From NCBI RefSeq assembly GCF_900496995.4, contig NC_044023.1:21088453-21152452 (forward strand): a DNA stretch of 64,000 nt, read 5' to 3'. Made by a program: the position numbers and the translations under genes. Under the pieces are notes generated by a model. It searched no databases. It had not been told where the DNA came from and saw only the letters and a list, made by a program, of their open reading frames with translations. Shown here piece after piece: positions 1 to 12,699 of this stretch (position 1 is its first letter; every line of letters begins with the position of its first letter). This stretch comes from Aquila chrysaetos chrysaetos (Eukaryota > Chordata > Aves > Accipitriformes > Accipitridae).

Positions 1-3000
1 CTCTTCTCACTAACCCTTTCTTTAAATGAAGGCAAAGTTTGAAGCTGGTTAATGGTATTGATACTTGTTGATTTTATACTTTTTTTAAAATAAGGGGTGG
101 AGCAGGGGGAAAGAAACAAAAGACCAATCAGGTAAATAAAAATATGTTTGTATAGAGCTTAACTTTTCTGGGCCCGAGAAAAAGCAATAAGCAGAAGAAT
201 ATACAGCAAGTATGGTAAGACATCTCTAAGTCTGCAACCACAATTGAGATGGTCCTTTGAGAAGCCCCAAGACCCAGAAATAGATTTTATATGGCCTGAA
301 GAAAGACCATAGGAAGGCAAGAAAGAAATACTTATGAGATAAGATGTGGAGGGGTTTTTTTTTTTGTTATGGCTAGATGGGCAGCTGCTAGGGAAAGGTG
401 TTTCAGGGTTTTTGGTAAGAAGGGAATGTGTAATATATACATAGTTTGAAGCAATAGAGAGAAGAGGCAAAGGTGACTTGTAGATCAAGAATTCAAGTGA
501 CATGGAGAAAAATTAAATGACTTAGTAGTAGGGAAGATTTGGAAAAGAAGGTTAAGATGTTACTGGTTTGGTCATGTTTATATTAATGAAGTGATCTAAG
601 AACAGCAGATCAAAAGCTTCAGTTTGAAGTAAATTAACTTGTGCAATATCTTCCACTTTTCTGTTTAAAAGTATTTTGTATTCTTCCTTTGAAGAGGAAC
701 TGAATTTAGAATTGCTATAGGACCAACTTCTGTAAGTCAGAAGAAACAAGTAGAATTGTGGCTTATGAAATAGCAACAGATGTGTAAAGTTAAGACTTGC
801 AAACTTCTCTGTAACACAGAGAAATATTCCTGTTCCAGCATTTCTCCTTCCCAGGCAGCTCAGATTTATGTACTCGATCTAGTGAAATGCATCTTCAGAA
901 AATTCTGCAGTGTTAGAAGACTGACACATTCATGAGACAAAGCCCTCAGCAATCCACACAGTACTACTGCATTAAATTTTCTATAATGTATTACGATTCA
1001 TACCTGCAAGTGAAATAGCAGTAAACCATATCTGGCTTTTCAAGCATTATAAACTGGAAAATGTTAGTGTCTTACATATTTACAATCATATGCACATAAA
1101 CAGAGCTTAAGTCATCAACTCCTGATATAACAGGGCCATATTCAATGACAAGGGACTTGGAACAGTGACTTGGATGGAAAAATATTGAGGCTGGAATAGA
1201 TCTTCTCTGTTCATACAGTTTGCAGGCAGTTAGTCTGATTCAAATATCACTGAAAGAAATGGAAAGACCCCCACACTTAGGAAAGAAATGCTTAAAGCAA
1301 TCTAAGGCTAATATTTGCAATGCTTTGGGATGTCCTTGAGAAGGCACAACTTTCAGATTATACGCCTGCATCAATCTGACATCCAGGTACCTTAGAGTCA
1401 TGACTACTCCATTTTCTCAATATTTGCAAGGGAGCACAGGATCATCCACACGTGAGACAAGGAAAAAGACACAAGGTAAGTTATTATGTAAAACCTCACA
1501 GGAAAGTCTCGGCTGAGTTAAGAAATAAACATTTCTCAAGACCCAACCCAGTGTCCTAACCACTATTCTTCACTTCGTATCTGCTGCCCATCCAGACATC
1601 CTTACATAGCCAAATTCCACTGACAAATTGTGCAACCTAAAATTGTTCTTGAAGTTTCCTACTTCTTCAGCACACTCATAAATTAGATTCATTCACATAT
1701 GGGGTAGCTTTCTGCTAGTGGCTGAGTACCTCTAAAGCCAGTGGAGCCTCCAGAACAAGGTGCAAGCAAGTACCATCGGTAGGATGCAAACCTCAGGGCA
1801 TTAATGTCTCCTAGCAACCACAAAAATCAAACAGGGGAAGACTGAGAATTTACAGTATCCTATAGACCACACTGAAAAGTACAAACTAATCAGCAGGGAG
1901 ACTAAGCCTGCCTGTCATTGCTGACTGGGTCACAGGAATCAGGAGGTATCTGGCTGGGACCCTCTTGCTGGTCCATGTCTGAAAAATAATGTGAAATAGA
2001 GATTACAAGATCTGTGGTAGCTCTTTAAGAAGGTGAGGCATCAGTCATACTGCTTGCTGATAGCACGGCATTTCCAAAAGGTTTTTGGAGTAGTTACCCA
2101 GTCCTTCTAAGGAGTGTGAATACACCTGACTAGTTTGAGCAGAGATATCAACACACAGTATTATGCCTTTAAATAAGGTATAACCTTCACAATCAGACTG
2201 AACACAAATGTCAAAACATTTCAGAAAAAATTAATCTGAACAGTTTGCTGAAGTTGCTAAGAGGAGAAGATGGATTTTGGTACAATTTGACTCACCTTTT
2301 TTTTCCCCTTCTGGCAAATCCACGTTTTGCTTCTGTCTAACATTGTCTTTGCTTTTTCAAGAGCATATCAGATTTTATTTGAAAGTAGAGCAAACAATAT
2401 ATTTTTTTAAAAGCCTTCATGTATATTTTATCCTAAAGCGATCTGTATCATTATTGATTGTTCCTGCAATAAGAAAGTTAATAGGATGAATTGCAAGTAG
2501 TTGCCATAGTAACTACCATTGGTCTCTTTCTCTTGAAGAGGAAGCATACAATTAATTTGTCTTTTAACCTACTTTATTGCTGGAAAGCCTATATAAATGC
2601 AGCAGCACAGGTCCAGATTCATTATACACTTCTGTGTCATTGTCCTCTTAAATCATCTTTTCAGATATATTTTTTTAAGTGTTTATTGGAAAGAAAGTTT
2701 TCATTCAATGTATTTCCTGATGTCTAATTTGCCTAGGATCAAAGCAAAGATGTTCAGAGGAGTAGGATTCTTTCTTTTCCTATCATTCATCCAATACTTC
2801 ACAGCCCATGCCCTACCCTCTCCCCCTGCTAGCAAAACACTTTGGAGCAGACCACTGACTTCGCAAAACACATCAGCTCTGAAGCCAACACACCATTTTA
2901 GGCTAGACTTGAGTTGTTTTACACTATATTACTGAATGGATTTTATTTTGCATTTTGATACTTATATCATGTCCTTCTGGCATTATTAATGCAGGTTCTG

Positions 3001-6000
3001 GCAGTTTTGCCTGAGTAAGGATTTCGGCTTTGGCACACGTTACACCCACTCCATCCCAGGTTAATCGGAGGAAAACATCTGTTATCTTCTGCAGGAGTTC
3101 TTCTGGGGGCTGTTTCCTTAGTACAGGCATTAAATGACAGAAAAACAGTGGATGAAAGTGTTTCTGATTTGGTTTGCTCTCCCTTTACACTAGAGAAACT
3201 TAATGTCCTTGTACCTTCTACCTTACAACTGTAAAGCAGAACAGTAAACACTTTGGTATTTCCCTTTATTTGAAAGAAACCATGTTTTATAGGGAGACCA
3301 TGTTCTACAGGTTTTCCTAGGTTTCACCTAGATAGTTCCTGTTTCACTTTGGCTGATACAGGACACAGAGTAGCACGATGTAAAAGAGATACGTAATGGA
3401 ATCATCTTCAATGTGTGTACCTTCCATTTTAAAAAAATTAATTTTAAATACTAAAAAAATCCATGCATATTAAGCATAAGTCTATGCAAGTATTAGGCAT
3501 AAAGGAATGCCCCTGCACTATTGCATCTTCTCTCTTTTCCTTCCATTGGATCATACCTGCACAGCTGTTGATGACCACAGTCCCACTGCCAAAGTGGTCT
3601 GGAGAAAACATGGAAAATGCAATTACCTACACAGCTGGTTTTGCAAAGCAGATCACTATTAGATGGGGAAAGACACACAAACTGGGAGGCACAGGGCCAC
3701 ACAGATTTGCAAGGGGGCATTTGGACCCTCAGCATCTACACCGAGAGGAGAAAAAGCCACAACATGCCGTGCAGTGAAAGATGTCTGCAATGAATGAGGA
3801 GTACAGATGTGTTTACTCTAAGACATGACACTCATAGTCATTTATGAAACACCAAACAACTCCAAGGAGCTTTGGATTGCGTACCAAGGATAAAAAACCA
3901 GAAGTTCCTCTACGCATAGTTCTTCCTTACCTCCTTATGGAGATTGAGGAAATTATTCACAATTAAAATACCACCATGTGCTTAGGTATGAGCTGACAAA
4001 GACATATTACAGCTTTACTCCACAAAATGGGAGGTCAACCCATAGGAAGATTTGCCTATAGACTGTTTGGGGAAGTCATCCACCACATTCACATACAAAG
4101 AGAGAGGAATAGTGGGGGGAAGAGGAGAATAAAGATCCCACAACCTCTGAGATGCATCAGAAAGGAGGGGGGTTGAAAAGGTTGAAGGCACTGAGACAGC
4201 AAAAAAGGTGGATAACTAATAATACAGAGGTCAGAGAGTGGGATCCTCACAGTCACAGTTGCAAGAGGGGAATTTTAAGCAAATTCCTTTCAGAGGAGAG
4301 AGCAGAGGTAAATCCTTGTAGACAGGTCATTCATTTTTACCACCTCCTACAACTTCAAACCTCCATTTAAACCTTTATTAGATCAGTCTGGACAGGAGCA
4401 CTTGCTGAAAGGTGCCTCCAAGGGTGGGGATTTTTCTTTATTTAATATTTTATTTTTAGATCAGCTAATAGAATTGTTTGTTATAAGCGTGAGAAGTGAG
4501 ATCATTCTTCTCTTCTTCTCATGAAATTACTATAGCCAGAGCAGGGAACATATGAGAAAAATGTCTTCTTAAAAAAACCCAAACCTTACGAAATTGAAAC
4601 AAATAACTAAGGATTTAAAAACCTTAACAAATTAAGTGGAGCTCACAAATTAGGTAAGTCTGAAGATTAGTACATTAAAGAAGAGTTAAGGTAATTCAAT
4701 AGTAACACAAAAGTGAGATTTTATTTTTAAAAGGTTTTTTTTCCTCCATCTTCTCCTTTCTTATGAGTCTGAAGTGAATTTTTGTTTTGCTTTTTAACAA
4801 AAAGCAATGCCTGGATCTATTCATGTTTGTTGACAAAAGCACTCTGACAGCTCCAAGGAGGAAGAAAGATTTGAAGGAAAAGAGGTGTCAGCCACTTCAC
4901 CACAGTAACGTTTAGTGGTACGTGTGAGGAAGAAAGACGAGAGAAAGAGATTCTTGGTATCAGGACTTGCCTCCTGAGAGGCAATAACACAACCACCCCA
5001 GACCCAGTTCTCTGTAGAAAACAGGATTTCTAACTAATGATTCTCCTCATTTCGGTACTTAAAAGTCAACCTCTGCACAGGTGCCTTCTCTGCTACAAGC
5101 AGAAGATACAAGTCTACCGCAGCAAGGCTTGTCTAGCTACTTCTGTTACCAGCAGCAAAGACAGGCCGTGCAAGACCAAGCATCTAAAGCCTTTGCCCCT
5201 CGTTTTCAGGTGTTTTAGCTAAACCTAGCCCAGGTGTACCTATGTGTCAGTTGTGCCACAGCATAACCTTTAATCTCAGGTCTGATTTAAGATTTCTCAA
5301 CAGCAGGATTAGACATCTCTGCCCCCTCTCCCATCGCCCTGTAAGCACATGTACCCAGCAAGGATGAAGTGAATTAAGTGGGAACAGTCTCAACTTTTTA
5401 TGGCTTTGTACTGTCAATGCCCTGGTAGCCTGCAGGCCTCATTCATCTCTCTTTTTTCACCCACCCAGAGGATGTAGACACCTTGCCACAAGACAGCAGT
5501 TTTATTTCCCCTTTCTGTAGCTAGTTATTTTTCAGAGGACAGCGAAAACAGGGGTTTTTTTCCCCTCAGGACTCTGATATACCTAGAGTGAGCGCAGCCC
5601 ATGTGTTTAATAGAAGAAGAGGAAGCCTCAACTCTGGGAGGAATACATAAGATAGCATCCAAGCCCAGTACCAGCTTCTTGATATCTATGGAGAATCCCA
5701 GGGTCTCCCTCAGCCTTGTTCTAGAGCTCAGCTTTGCCAGCCTGATAGCTCCTACACCACCAAAGTTGGGACACTCAAAAGTTAAAGGCACCAAACTAGT
5801 GAAGCCCTTATAAACTGGTCTCGTAGCACAGGTGTAGACCTCCCACTACACCCCATTTCCTATTTATGAATTCTTTCCCTCCATCCTTAAATTCTTTACC
5901 TGGGTGTGACTTGTGACAGTATGACCCTGTAGCAAAAATCCTGCTTTCAGCTGATAACAGCCGTGCCCAGTTTCTGGATGCTTTTGTCCCAGATAGCAGC

Positions 6001-6300
6001 AATCCTGTCTGATTCCTCAAGCCTACAGGAATGCATAATTCCACAAGAGAAAACAGGGCTTTGTATTATCACCACTATTTCTTCCCTTATTTAGGCAGTA
6101 AATGCTGCAATCAAATATGTAGACTATCATTGCATCTTCAATCTATAGCTGCATTTTAGCTGCTACAGACCTTTCAGTTATGAACTTTTTGTATGTTATC
6201 AAAACAACTTCCAATTTAGAAAAAAAAAATCCTTGCTCAAGCATTTTTTTAATTACGAGGATATTTATTCAGGTTTCCCCTCATGCTTCTTTTGTGTACT
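1..6300. other. AT-rich non-coding sequence, no gene recognised
   Basis: I see no coding exon, RNA gene or intact mobile element here. Open frames are short (under about 115 codons), lie in overlapping frames on both strands and resemble no family I know. Small items: a run of 11 T at 355-365, and good isolated donor-like GTAAGT motifs near 1,475 and 4,653 without a matching acceptor and open frame. A stretch at about 5,600-5,800 is slightly richer in GC and open on both strands, but its translation is not recognisable. Confidence 0.6.
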
Positions 6301-6330
6301 CCAGTCAGATTATTTTATGAATACCAAGGG

Positions 6331-6421
6331 ACTGATTCTATTTTTTTTTTTTGCCCCAGTGTGTTGTGATGTCAGTGGAGTTATTTCAAATAACCCTATT
6401 ATAAAATAGGTCAGAATCAGG
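6331..6421. repeat. Decayed ancient amniote palindromic repeat
   Basis: The segment is flanked by 8-bp inverted arms, CTGATTCT at 6,332-6,339 and AGAATCAG at 6,413-6,420. It contains the phrase GTCAGTGGAGTTATTTCAAAT (6,371-6,391), close to the wording 'GTCAATGGAGTTAC..CAGATTTACAC' that I know from very old dispersed repeats shared by birds, crocodilians and turtles. A 12-base T run interrupts it. The family assignment is from memory and the copy is clearly degraded. Confidence 0.45.
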
Positions 6422-8392
6422 TTCTTTTAGTGGATGAGAGTGCTGTTATTACCTCTTATTAAAATTTCCCATTGAGCTTTACAAACTTTCTCAATGCATC
6501 AGCAGAACTTGTGATGAAAGCTCTAAAAACCAAAGTTTTATTCATTATTATTATTATTTATATATTCAACGTTATCCATTGTTCTGTTAGCTCCACCGCC
6601 CTGGAATTCTCATTTTGTGATCTTGTCTGAATGGTTAGTGGGCAGGTTGATATCATTATATGGTTTGGTTCCTCCACTGGACTATCCCAATACCTCCTCC
6701 ATTGTAACCCTGCATCATTAACTTCATTATAATAAATAAATCATGTATACAACAGTAGTGCTGGCTGAGAATAGAACTGGTTGTGTTAGGCACTGTAAGA
6801 CTGTGAAAAAGAGACTTGAAGCAGAGCAACAAGCCAAGAAGAGGTGATGGCAGAAAGGTCTAACTATGAGCTAGACAGATAACGTCAAGGCTGGGACAGG
6901 GAAAGACATACAGAGGGAGCAATGTGATCTTGCAGACAACCCGTTATTCCTGTGGTGGTGTTTATAATTTCAGTCCTTTCAGTGGGTACAGCAGGGCATT
7001 AGTCTAGCAGGATTTAACCACTCGCAAAGCTAAACGAACAAAGGAGGGGAGGGTTGTTGCAAGCAGTCAGCCAGTTTAGGTGAAAAAATATTCAATCTAA
7101 AGGCTGCACAGATTTTTAGATAGGTCCGGTTTCATAAATAACTCATGCCCCAAGGGCAGCAGCATTGCCTTGAATTGCTCCCTGATACTGCTGCCCCCCG
7201 CCCCCGCTACACTGGCACCCTTCACTATTTCAGCTTGCCTTCTCCTGATTCAATTTAGCAGTTCCTTTCCTCATCTTTTTAAAGATGTTCTGAATTGTAG
7301 GCTGTTGGTGGGCAATAAACATTCCATTTTAGACCCAGACAGAGTTTCCCATCCAAATTCCACATATGGGGCCAGAGTTGTGCGCACAGAAACACCCACT
7401 TTGCTGCTTTAGGGCTCCAGAACAGGCATGGAAATGCTTTGAACGGGCGAGCAGGTCTCCTGGGCAGTACGGAGGAAGGCAGCAGCATGTGCTGGACCAC
7501 CCTGCGCATCAGACACACCAGATGCCAGCAGGGAAGCACAAGTGACAGAGAGCCTTCTTTCACCCTACGCCGTGCTTCGGAGGAGCTGTGGGTCTGACTC
7601 AGGCTCTCTAATTAGTGAGGGAAGAAACATCTGGCTTGCTTATGTCCATGGCCGATTTCTGAAAGAATAATAAGTAACCTCAGAAGATTGTTCCTACTTA
7701 AAACTTCTGGAAGGCAATGGAAGCTCTGGTTGATTGCCAACTCGAGCTTCGATATCTGAAATCACGAGGAGAGCATGTGCAGGAACATGGCAAATATAGC
7801 TTTTTTAAGACCTTGTATTTCTTGCATTGGGGATGACAAAACTGTGTATTCAGATTATGGCAGAAGTAGAATGCTGGAAGACTCTCAATAAAAGTGTAGT
7901 GCTGCTGCCTGTGCTGACACACATGTTTGAAATTGTTATTTTGCTAATGTCATTAATGAATTTGTACAGCCTGCTGCAGCAGTTCAGTTCTATTGTCATT
8001 CTATTCTCCAGGAAAATGTTAAAAGCATAAGCTGAGGGGAAAAAAAAAAAAATCAAACTGATTTCCCAGCCAGAGAAAACTATTGCATCTAAATTGTACA
8101 TTAACTGGGCTGTGTTCCACACAAAGGAACATGAACTTCTGCTGCACCACTTTTTTTTCACATTCAAGATAATTATGTATTTGTCCTTGCCTTACCTTGT
8201 TCCTTTTTTGCAGCTCTAGTTACTTTTTTCTAGTAAGAACTCATTTAAATGCTCAGATTAATAAAAGGACTGGTCAATGTGATGGGTTATATGAACAAAA
8301 TCATGTGCTAAATCCTCCACTGCTATTAACTGATACAGTTCCCAGTGACACCCAGCAGCTGAGGGTCCAGCCCCACAGCCTTTCTAAATTGA
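6422..8392. other. Non-coding spacer
   Basis: No gene seen. An (ATT)-type short repeat lies at 6,544-6,557. The part at 7,160-7,560 has somewhat higher GC and overlapping frames on both strands, neither with a recognisable product. A vague trace of an ancient repeat (8,305-8,350, wording like 'AAATCCTC...TGATACAGTTCC') may be present but is too weak to call. Confidence 0.5.
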
Positions 8393-8422
8393 ATACAAAG
8401 GTGTGAAAAAATACCTTTGTAT
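8393..8422. repeat. Perfect 10-bp inverted repeat (small hairpin)
   Basis: ATACAAAGGT at 8,393-8,402 is the exact reverse complement of ACCTTTGTAT at 8,413-8,422, around a 10-nt A-rich loop. It lies about 70 bp upstream of the LTR. The stem is too short for a microRNA precursor, and no function is inferred. Confidence 0.7.
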
Positions 8423-8484
8423 CTCAATAGTGTGTCCTCACTGGATGATTTTTAAATATTGATTATTGAGTTTGAATACTGTGA

Positions 8485-8489
8485 ATAGG
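8485..8489. repeat. Possible left target-site duplication ATAGG
   Basis: Direct copy of ATAGG at 9,011-9,015, bracketing the proposed solo LTR. Five bases is short enough to match by chance, so it supports the left edge only moderately. Confidence 0.4.
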
Positions 8490-9010
8490 GAACAGAAGCT
8501 AGTAAGGGAGTGGTGGAGCCCCGAGGACACTCAGAGACCTTGATGGCCCTGACCAGCCTCACCTGGGACTTCCACCCACCCCACCCATGGGCCTCTATTT
8601 AAACTCAGCCCTGGGTCCTCACTTTGGTTTGAACTGTGTTGAGGAAGTGTTGGTTTCTACCTTTGTTATGGTCTTAGTTCATCTGGATCCTGACCTGGGG
8701 CTGGCCTTCCTGATCGGACCTTGGACCTGCGTTGCTGCTTGGGAACTAACTGGGCGTTGGTTGGTGAGAGGTGAGCAATGGCATTGTGCATCACTTGTTT
8801 TGTATATTCCAACCCTTTCATTAGTATTGTCATTTTGTTATTGTTATTACTATCATTATTAGTTTCTTTCTTTCTGTTCTGTTAAACTGTTCTTATCTCA
8901 ACCCATGAGTCTGTTTTCCTCCTGATTCTCTCCCCCATCCCACTGGGTGGGGGGGAAGGGAGTGAGCGGCTGTGTGGTGCTTAGCAGCTGGCTGGGGTTA
9001 AACCATGACA
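8490..9010 (+). mobile_element. Solo LTR of an avian endogenous retrovirus
   Basis: The right part reads as an LTR 3' region. It has a TATTTAAA TATA-like box at 8,596-8,603, a T/A-rich stretch with TTATTGTTATTA around 8,835, then the phrase TCTCAACCCATGAGT, a pyrimidine-rich CTCCTGATTCTCTCCCCCAT, a G run, and the terminus GGGGTTAAACCATGACA ending at 9,010. From memory, this ending is typical of a widespread bird ERV LTR. ATAGG follows directly (9,011-9,015) and also occurs at 8,485-8,489, which would be a 5-bp target-site duplication. No gag, pol or env reading frame is attached, so this is a solo LTR left by recombination. The left edge is uncertain: counted from the duplication it begins GGAACA, not TG, so the first base may be mutated or the true edge may differ. 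Confidence 0.75.
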
Positions 9011-9015
9011 ATAGG

Positions 9016-10185
9016 CCAAGGCTTATTGGAAAAGTAAAATGTGAGGGAGAACTTGGAAAGCAAGATCATGGCTAGCAGCAGACTAGAGAGCCCTTCTTTC
9101 TTGCTGATGTATATATGCATTGCCTATAGGGTTGTAAGGAAAAGGCTCATTGCAAGCCTGAGAAACACTGATGTTGGAGAACACAGTATGTATCCTATGG
9201 GGAAGAAAATAAAAAGGCTTGAGAAACACTGCTCTGAGCAATGGAAAGAAGTGGGGAGCAGTTGTTACAAAGCAATGTTTACAACCCATGGCCGAGAGCC
9301 CAACTCCCTAAGGTACCTATATATTTTAAAATTCTTATACCTGTATCTTAAAAGATATATATGAAATAGCATGGGTGCTACTGATTGCTCATACCTTCTT
9401 TCACTAGTACACCACAGCTTTTAGAGACTGTGTAATACCTGAAGGTTGCTGAGATGGTGACTATATACCACTTGCCTTCCTGTTGACGGCACCTTTACCT
9501 CTGAGAGGCTTTTCCTCTTGACAGGCAGCATTTGACACTAGCTTTCCTTGGCATCTTCTTATTCTGCCTGTGACTGGCTTCACCAGGTGGCATGGCATCT
9601 CCTATGCTTCTCTTACTAACTCCCTTGTTAGAGTATGGCCTGATTCCAGTAGTGCTGTTTGTTAGCAGGCAGTGGGGCTCTTTTATCTCTAACAATAGCG
9701 ACACGGAACCATGGTGAACACGGTTTTGCATGAAAGTGCAGAAAAGACTTGGTGAAAAGCAGATTATAAAGTACAAAACCCATAATAATCTTAGTCATAT
9801 TCCACAAGGTAAATTTGCTTTCATCTCTGAAGGACAATAGGATTGTCATGGCATATGGGGAAAATAAAAGCACCTCTAATATTGCATAAACTTTCTTCCT
9901 TTTCTCTTCTCCTGGTTTGTCTCAAGACTGCTGCAACAAATCCTGTGTCTGAGAAAATCATCCAATGTGACTAGACCTTGGATTCCTGCTTGTAGATGAG
10001 CCTCGAGGAGAATGTCCAAGATCTTTGAAGCTGAAAATTGAAAAATGAATAGGAGTGAGAAGCTAGATCTCTCGAAGCTCATGTATAGTGTTTCAGAATG
10101 CTTCACAAAGCTTATATATAATTCCAGTTAGCATATAAGCTGCTTGTATGGTAATATGTTGGCTTCCTTTGCTGTTTCCTTGCAG
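9016..10185. other. Non-coding spacer
   Basis: No gene recognised. It contains the CTCF-like motif at 9,580-9,593. At its right end is a good acceptor-like sequence (pyrimidine tract, then TTGCAG ending at 10,185) followed by 34 open codons to a TAA, without ATG or a known product. Isolated acceptors of this quality are expected by chance. Confidence 0.5.
9580..9593 (+). promoter_or_regulatory. CTCF-like motif
   Basis: TCACCAGGTGGCAT matches 12 of 14 positions of the CTCF consensus CCASYAGRKGGCRS, including the central AG..GGC core. The mismatches are at both ends. Orientation is plus. A motif match alone does not show binding. Confidence 0.4.
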
Positions 10186-10635
10186 CTGGTGAAGCAGGGA
10201 GAAAAATCAAGTCATAAGCATGTTTTAACCTCTAAATTTCACTATACCTGTAAAACAAGAGGTTGCATCAACCTTTGCAGGAGGGAGTAATAGCTGATAA
10301 TTTATATGTGCAATTTGAGGAAAGCACAGTTCCATGGGGTGATTACTGCAATAAATAACTGAAGTAGAACACCCTTGTCCTAACATAAACCCAACTTCAT
10401 TTTTCCCAATACTCTGCGTGAAGAACCTGATCTGGGGCTGGGAGGGTGTGGGGGAGGGAAGGAAGCTAGAAGAGAAGCATATGTAACCTTCCCATGGAAG
10501 TCAAAGGGATCAGAAAGAATTTAAGATCCAATAGATGAGATTCCAGTTTATTCTGCAGTAACATCAGTGATGTTCTTGTGTTATGACAAGTAAAAATAGA
10601 GAGGCACTAGCAAAGGCAATATATGCTATTGTATA

Positions 10636-10775
10636 GGTAAACTGTTTAGGGCAAGAACTGTCCTTTTGTTTTATTGGAACATTACCTGACACAACCTTGT
10701 TCAAACCAATGAGTAGAATTTCAGTGAGCTGCGAGCCAAAATGATGACAATACTATTACACAGCTAATAATAAGT
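10636..10775 (+). repeat. Decayed ancient SINE-like tail
   Basis: The sequence runs CTGTTTAGGGCAAGAACTGT (10,642-10,661), then a CTTTTGTTTTATTGGAAC phrase, ACCTGACACAA, and finally CTATTACACAGCTAATAATAA. The same order (GGGCAGGGACTGTC.., TTTGTACAGCGCCTAGCACA, then CTACTGTAATACAAATAATAATA) ends a family of old amniote tRNA-derived repeats that I recall from reptile and bird genomes. Divergence is high; a MIR relative is an alternative. Confidence 0.4.
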
Positions 10776-11329
10776 TGATGACCTTTGATAAATATTTTTG
10801 GCTTAGCTTCATTTTAATAATGTCTATATGTAGCAGAAACATCTATCAAGTGAAAAACTTCTGTGGAAACCAACTAATATGTTAGTTCCCACTGCCAGCC
10901 CCACAATATGTTCTGCTGCAGGAGCCTGAGCAGTATTTGTTTTATCTCTCAACTGTGCCTTTTGCGATTTATATTTCTTGCCACCCTGGTCTGTTGCTGA
11001 GCTTAAATAAAACATGGGACAGACCAGTAGGGAAGTGCATTCCAGAAAAGAATTTACTGGGGATGTGGAGAAGCAGTTGTAAGGTTGCTCCACAGCATAG
11101 TGGAGTGGAGCAGCTGACACAGGATGTCTCTCTACCCCTTCTTCTCTATTCCCCCACCATGTCTGCATTCCAAGGTCCTTGTCTTGCCCTTACTTCAGCC
11201 ATGTGCACTTGGGGGCTTCTTGGCTGAATATCTGTGCTGGCATTAGCTGCTGCAGGGTGGCAGGAGGAGGGACAAAAGGAGATAGTCTCACTGAGAACCA
11301 AGCTTACCATGAAAAGCTTCAGAGGTCAA

Positions 11330-11720
11330 CAACAGCTTGAGTCCCACCTGGATGCCTGAAGGCAGCCAGCTCATCTGGCCGAGCAGCAATGGGACATGTT
11401 CTGAACAAAGTTCTGCCTACCAGGCAGGCGGCCGCTGTCTCGCCTTCCAAACAGCCTCCGAGGGCAGCCTCGAGTGGGGCTTGCTGCTGTACTCTGAAGT
11501 GGCCGTCAGAGAAGGAATTATACTCTCTTTCTCATCCAAAACTGCCTGGCCCAGCAAATGCGTACGAAAGTCTTCTCTTTGGTTTTGCTGCCAACAGAGC
11601 ATCCAGCAAATTCCCTAAATTGAGCTCAATCTACAAACCCATGGCTTCACGCTCCCAGCCCCTCAATTTGTGACTGCTACCCTGCTCTATTGCCTTCACC
11701 AGCAGTGACCCAGCCAGGCT
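11330..11720. other. Small GC-raised block
   Basis: GC is visibly higher than in the flanks and CpGs cluster around 11,424-11,475, including an 8-bp GCGGCCGC (NotI) site near 11,427. Open frames of 61-94 codons overlap on both strands, which is what high GC alone produces. Their translations contain no recognisable domain. It could be a weak CpG island, an old repeat or an exon of a non-coding RNA. Confidence 0.35.
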
Positions 11721-12277
11721 GCCCTCACCCAGCCAGACCTCATTATTCTTGTTGCTATTATGGTAGAGCCTAGGTGGCTGTAATTACTGTGATTTTTTTT
11801 TTTTTTATGTTTAAAACCTAGCAATAGATATCTAGCAGACTTGTTCCACTGGACTAGTGCCTGTAGACATAATGAACATCTCTAGAAGGGAATTACTACA
11901 CACTGCAGATGAGGTAGCCTATAGCTTAGTCCTCATCATGCTCCTGGGTGTATAATCGAAGACAAGTTGACAGAGAAATTAGAATTGAATGTGGAAATGA
12001 TTTATTGGTTTTCTGCCCACAATGAAGATTTTTTTAACTTAAAATATTTTCTTTGCTGAAAATCAAAATGTGTATTTCATTTTTCAGTTTCTAACCCCTT
12101 TTTAAACTCTGCAGTAAGAGTTCTGGAAATATTCTGAATTAAGAAACTCAGAATAAACCTCTTGTGTTGGTTTTTTTTATTTTTGTCAAATGACTATTAC
12201 TCAACATGACCTGCCTGATAAATACTTCATGATTTTGTTCCCCCAAACTGTATTTTTCAGTACATGAGCCCTTCAGC

Positions 12278-12340
12278 AAAAAAAAAAATAAAACAAACCC
12301 ACAACCAAAAAACCAAACCAACACCACCCACCCCAAAAGC
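12278..12340 (+). repeat. Poly-A tract passing into CAAACC-rich sequence
   Basis: An 11-base A run is followed by AAACAAACCCACAACC and then C/A-only sequence to about 12,340. The same composite, inverted, is found at 24,870-24,917, 28,709-28,786 and 61,287-61,340. Confidence 0.7.
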
Positions 12341-12678
12341 CCACAGCCTTCTCCATCTTTGAAACAATAACACTTAACTCTGACATGTGAAAAAGAACAA
12401 ACATCTCTTAGTCCTCAGGGTGGAGATTCATATACCTTTTACTGGTCAAATAATCAGTCTGAGAGATCCCATTACTGTCTGGCTTTTCCTTCCTCCTTAG
12501 CACATTTACTGCACTGTCAATTGTTCAGGTACATTCACAATGCTGCGCTTCAAACCGCATTGGTGAAATAACAAAGGTTAACGGTATCTTTTTTTTTTCC
12601 CTCCTTTTCCATCTTCCTGCTGTATTTCATTCACTATTTATTGACCATGGTTGAGACTGGAGCTATCTGTTACAGAAC

Positions 12679-12693
12679 TATATATATATATAT
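12679..12693. repeat. Short TA microsatellite
   Basis: About seven uninterrupted TA units in AT-rich DNA; a simple dinucleotide repeat. Confidence 0.9.
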
Positions 12694-12699
12694 CTGCAT

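Noticed and set aside
5525..5813. Overlapping open frames on both strands suggesting a gene or repeat remnant
   Set aside because: No family recognised, no splice sites, and both strands open for under 90 codons.
8277..8490. A longer LTR beginning TGTGATGGGTT at 8,277
   Set aside because: The opening words resemble another avian LTR, but the sequence then diverges and no matching flanking duplication is found.
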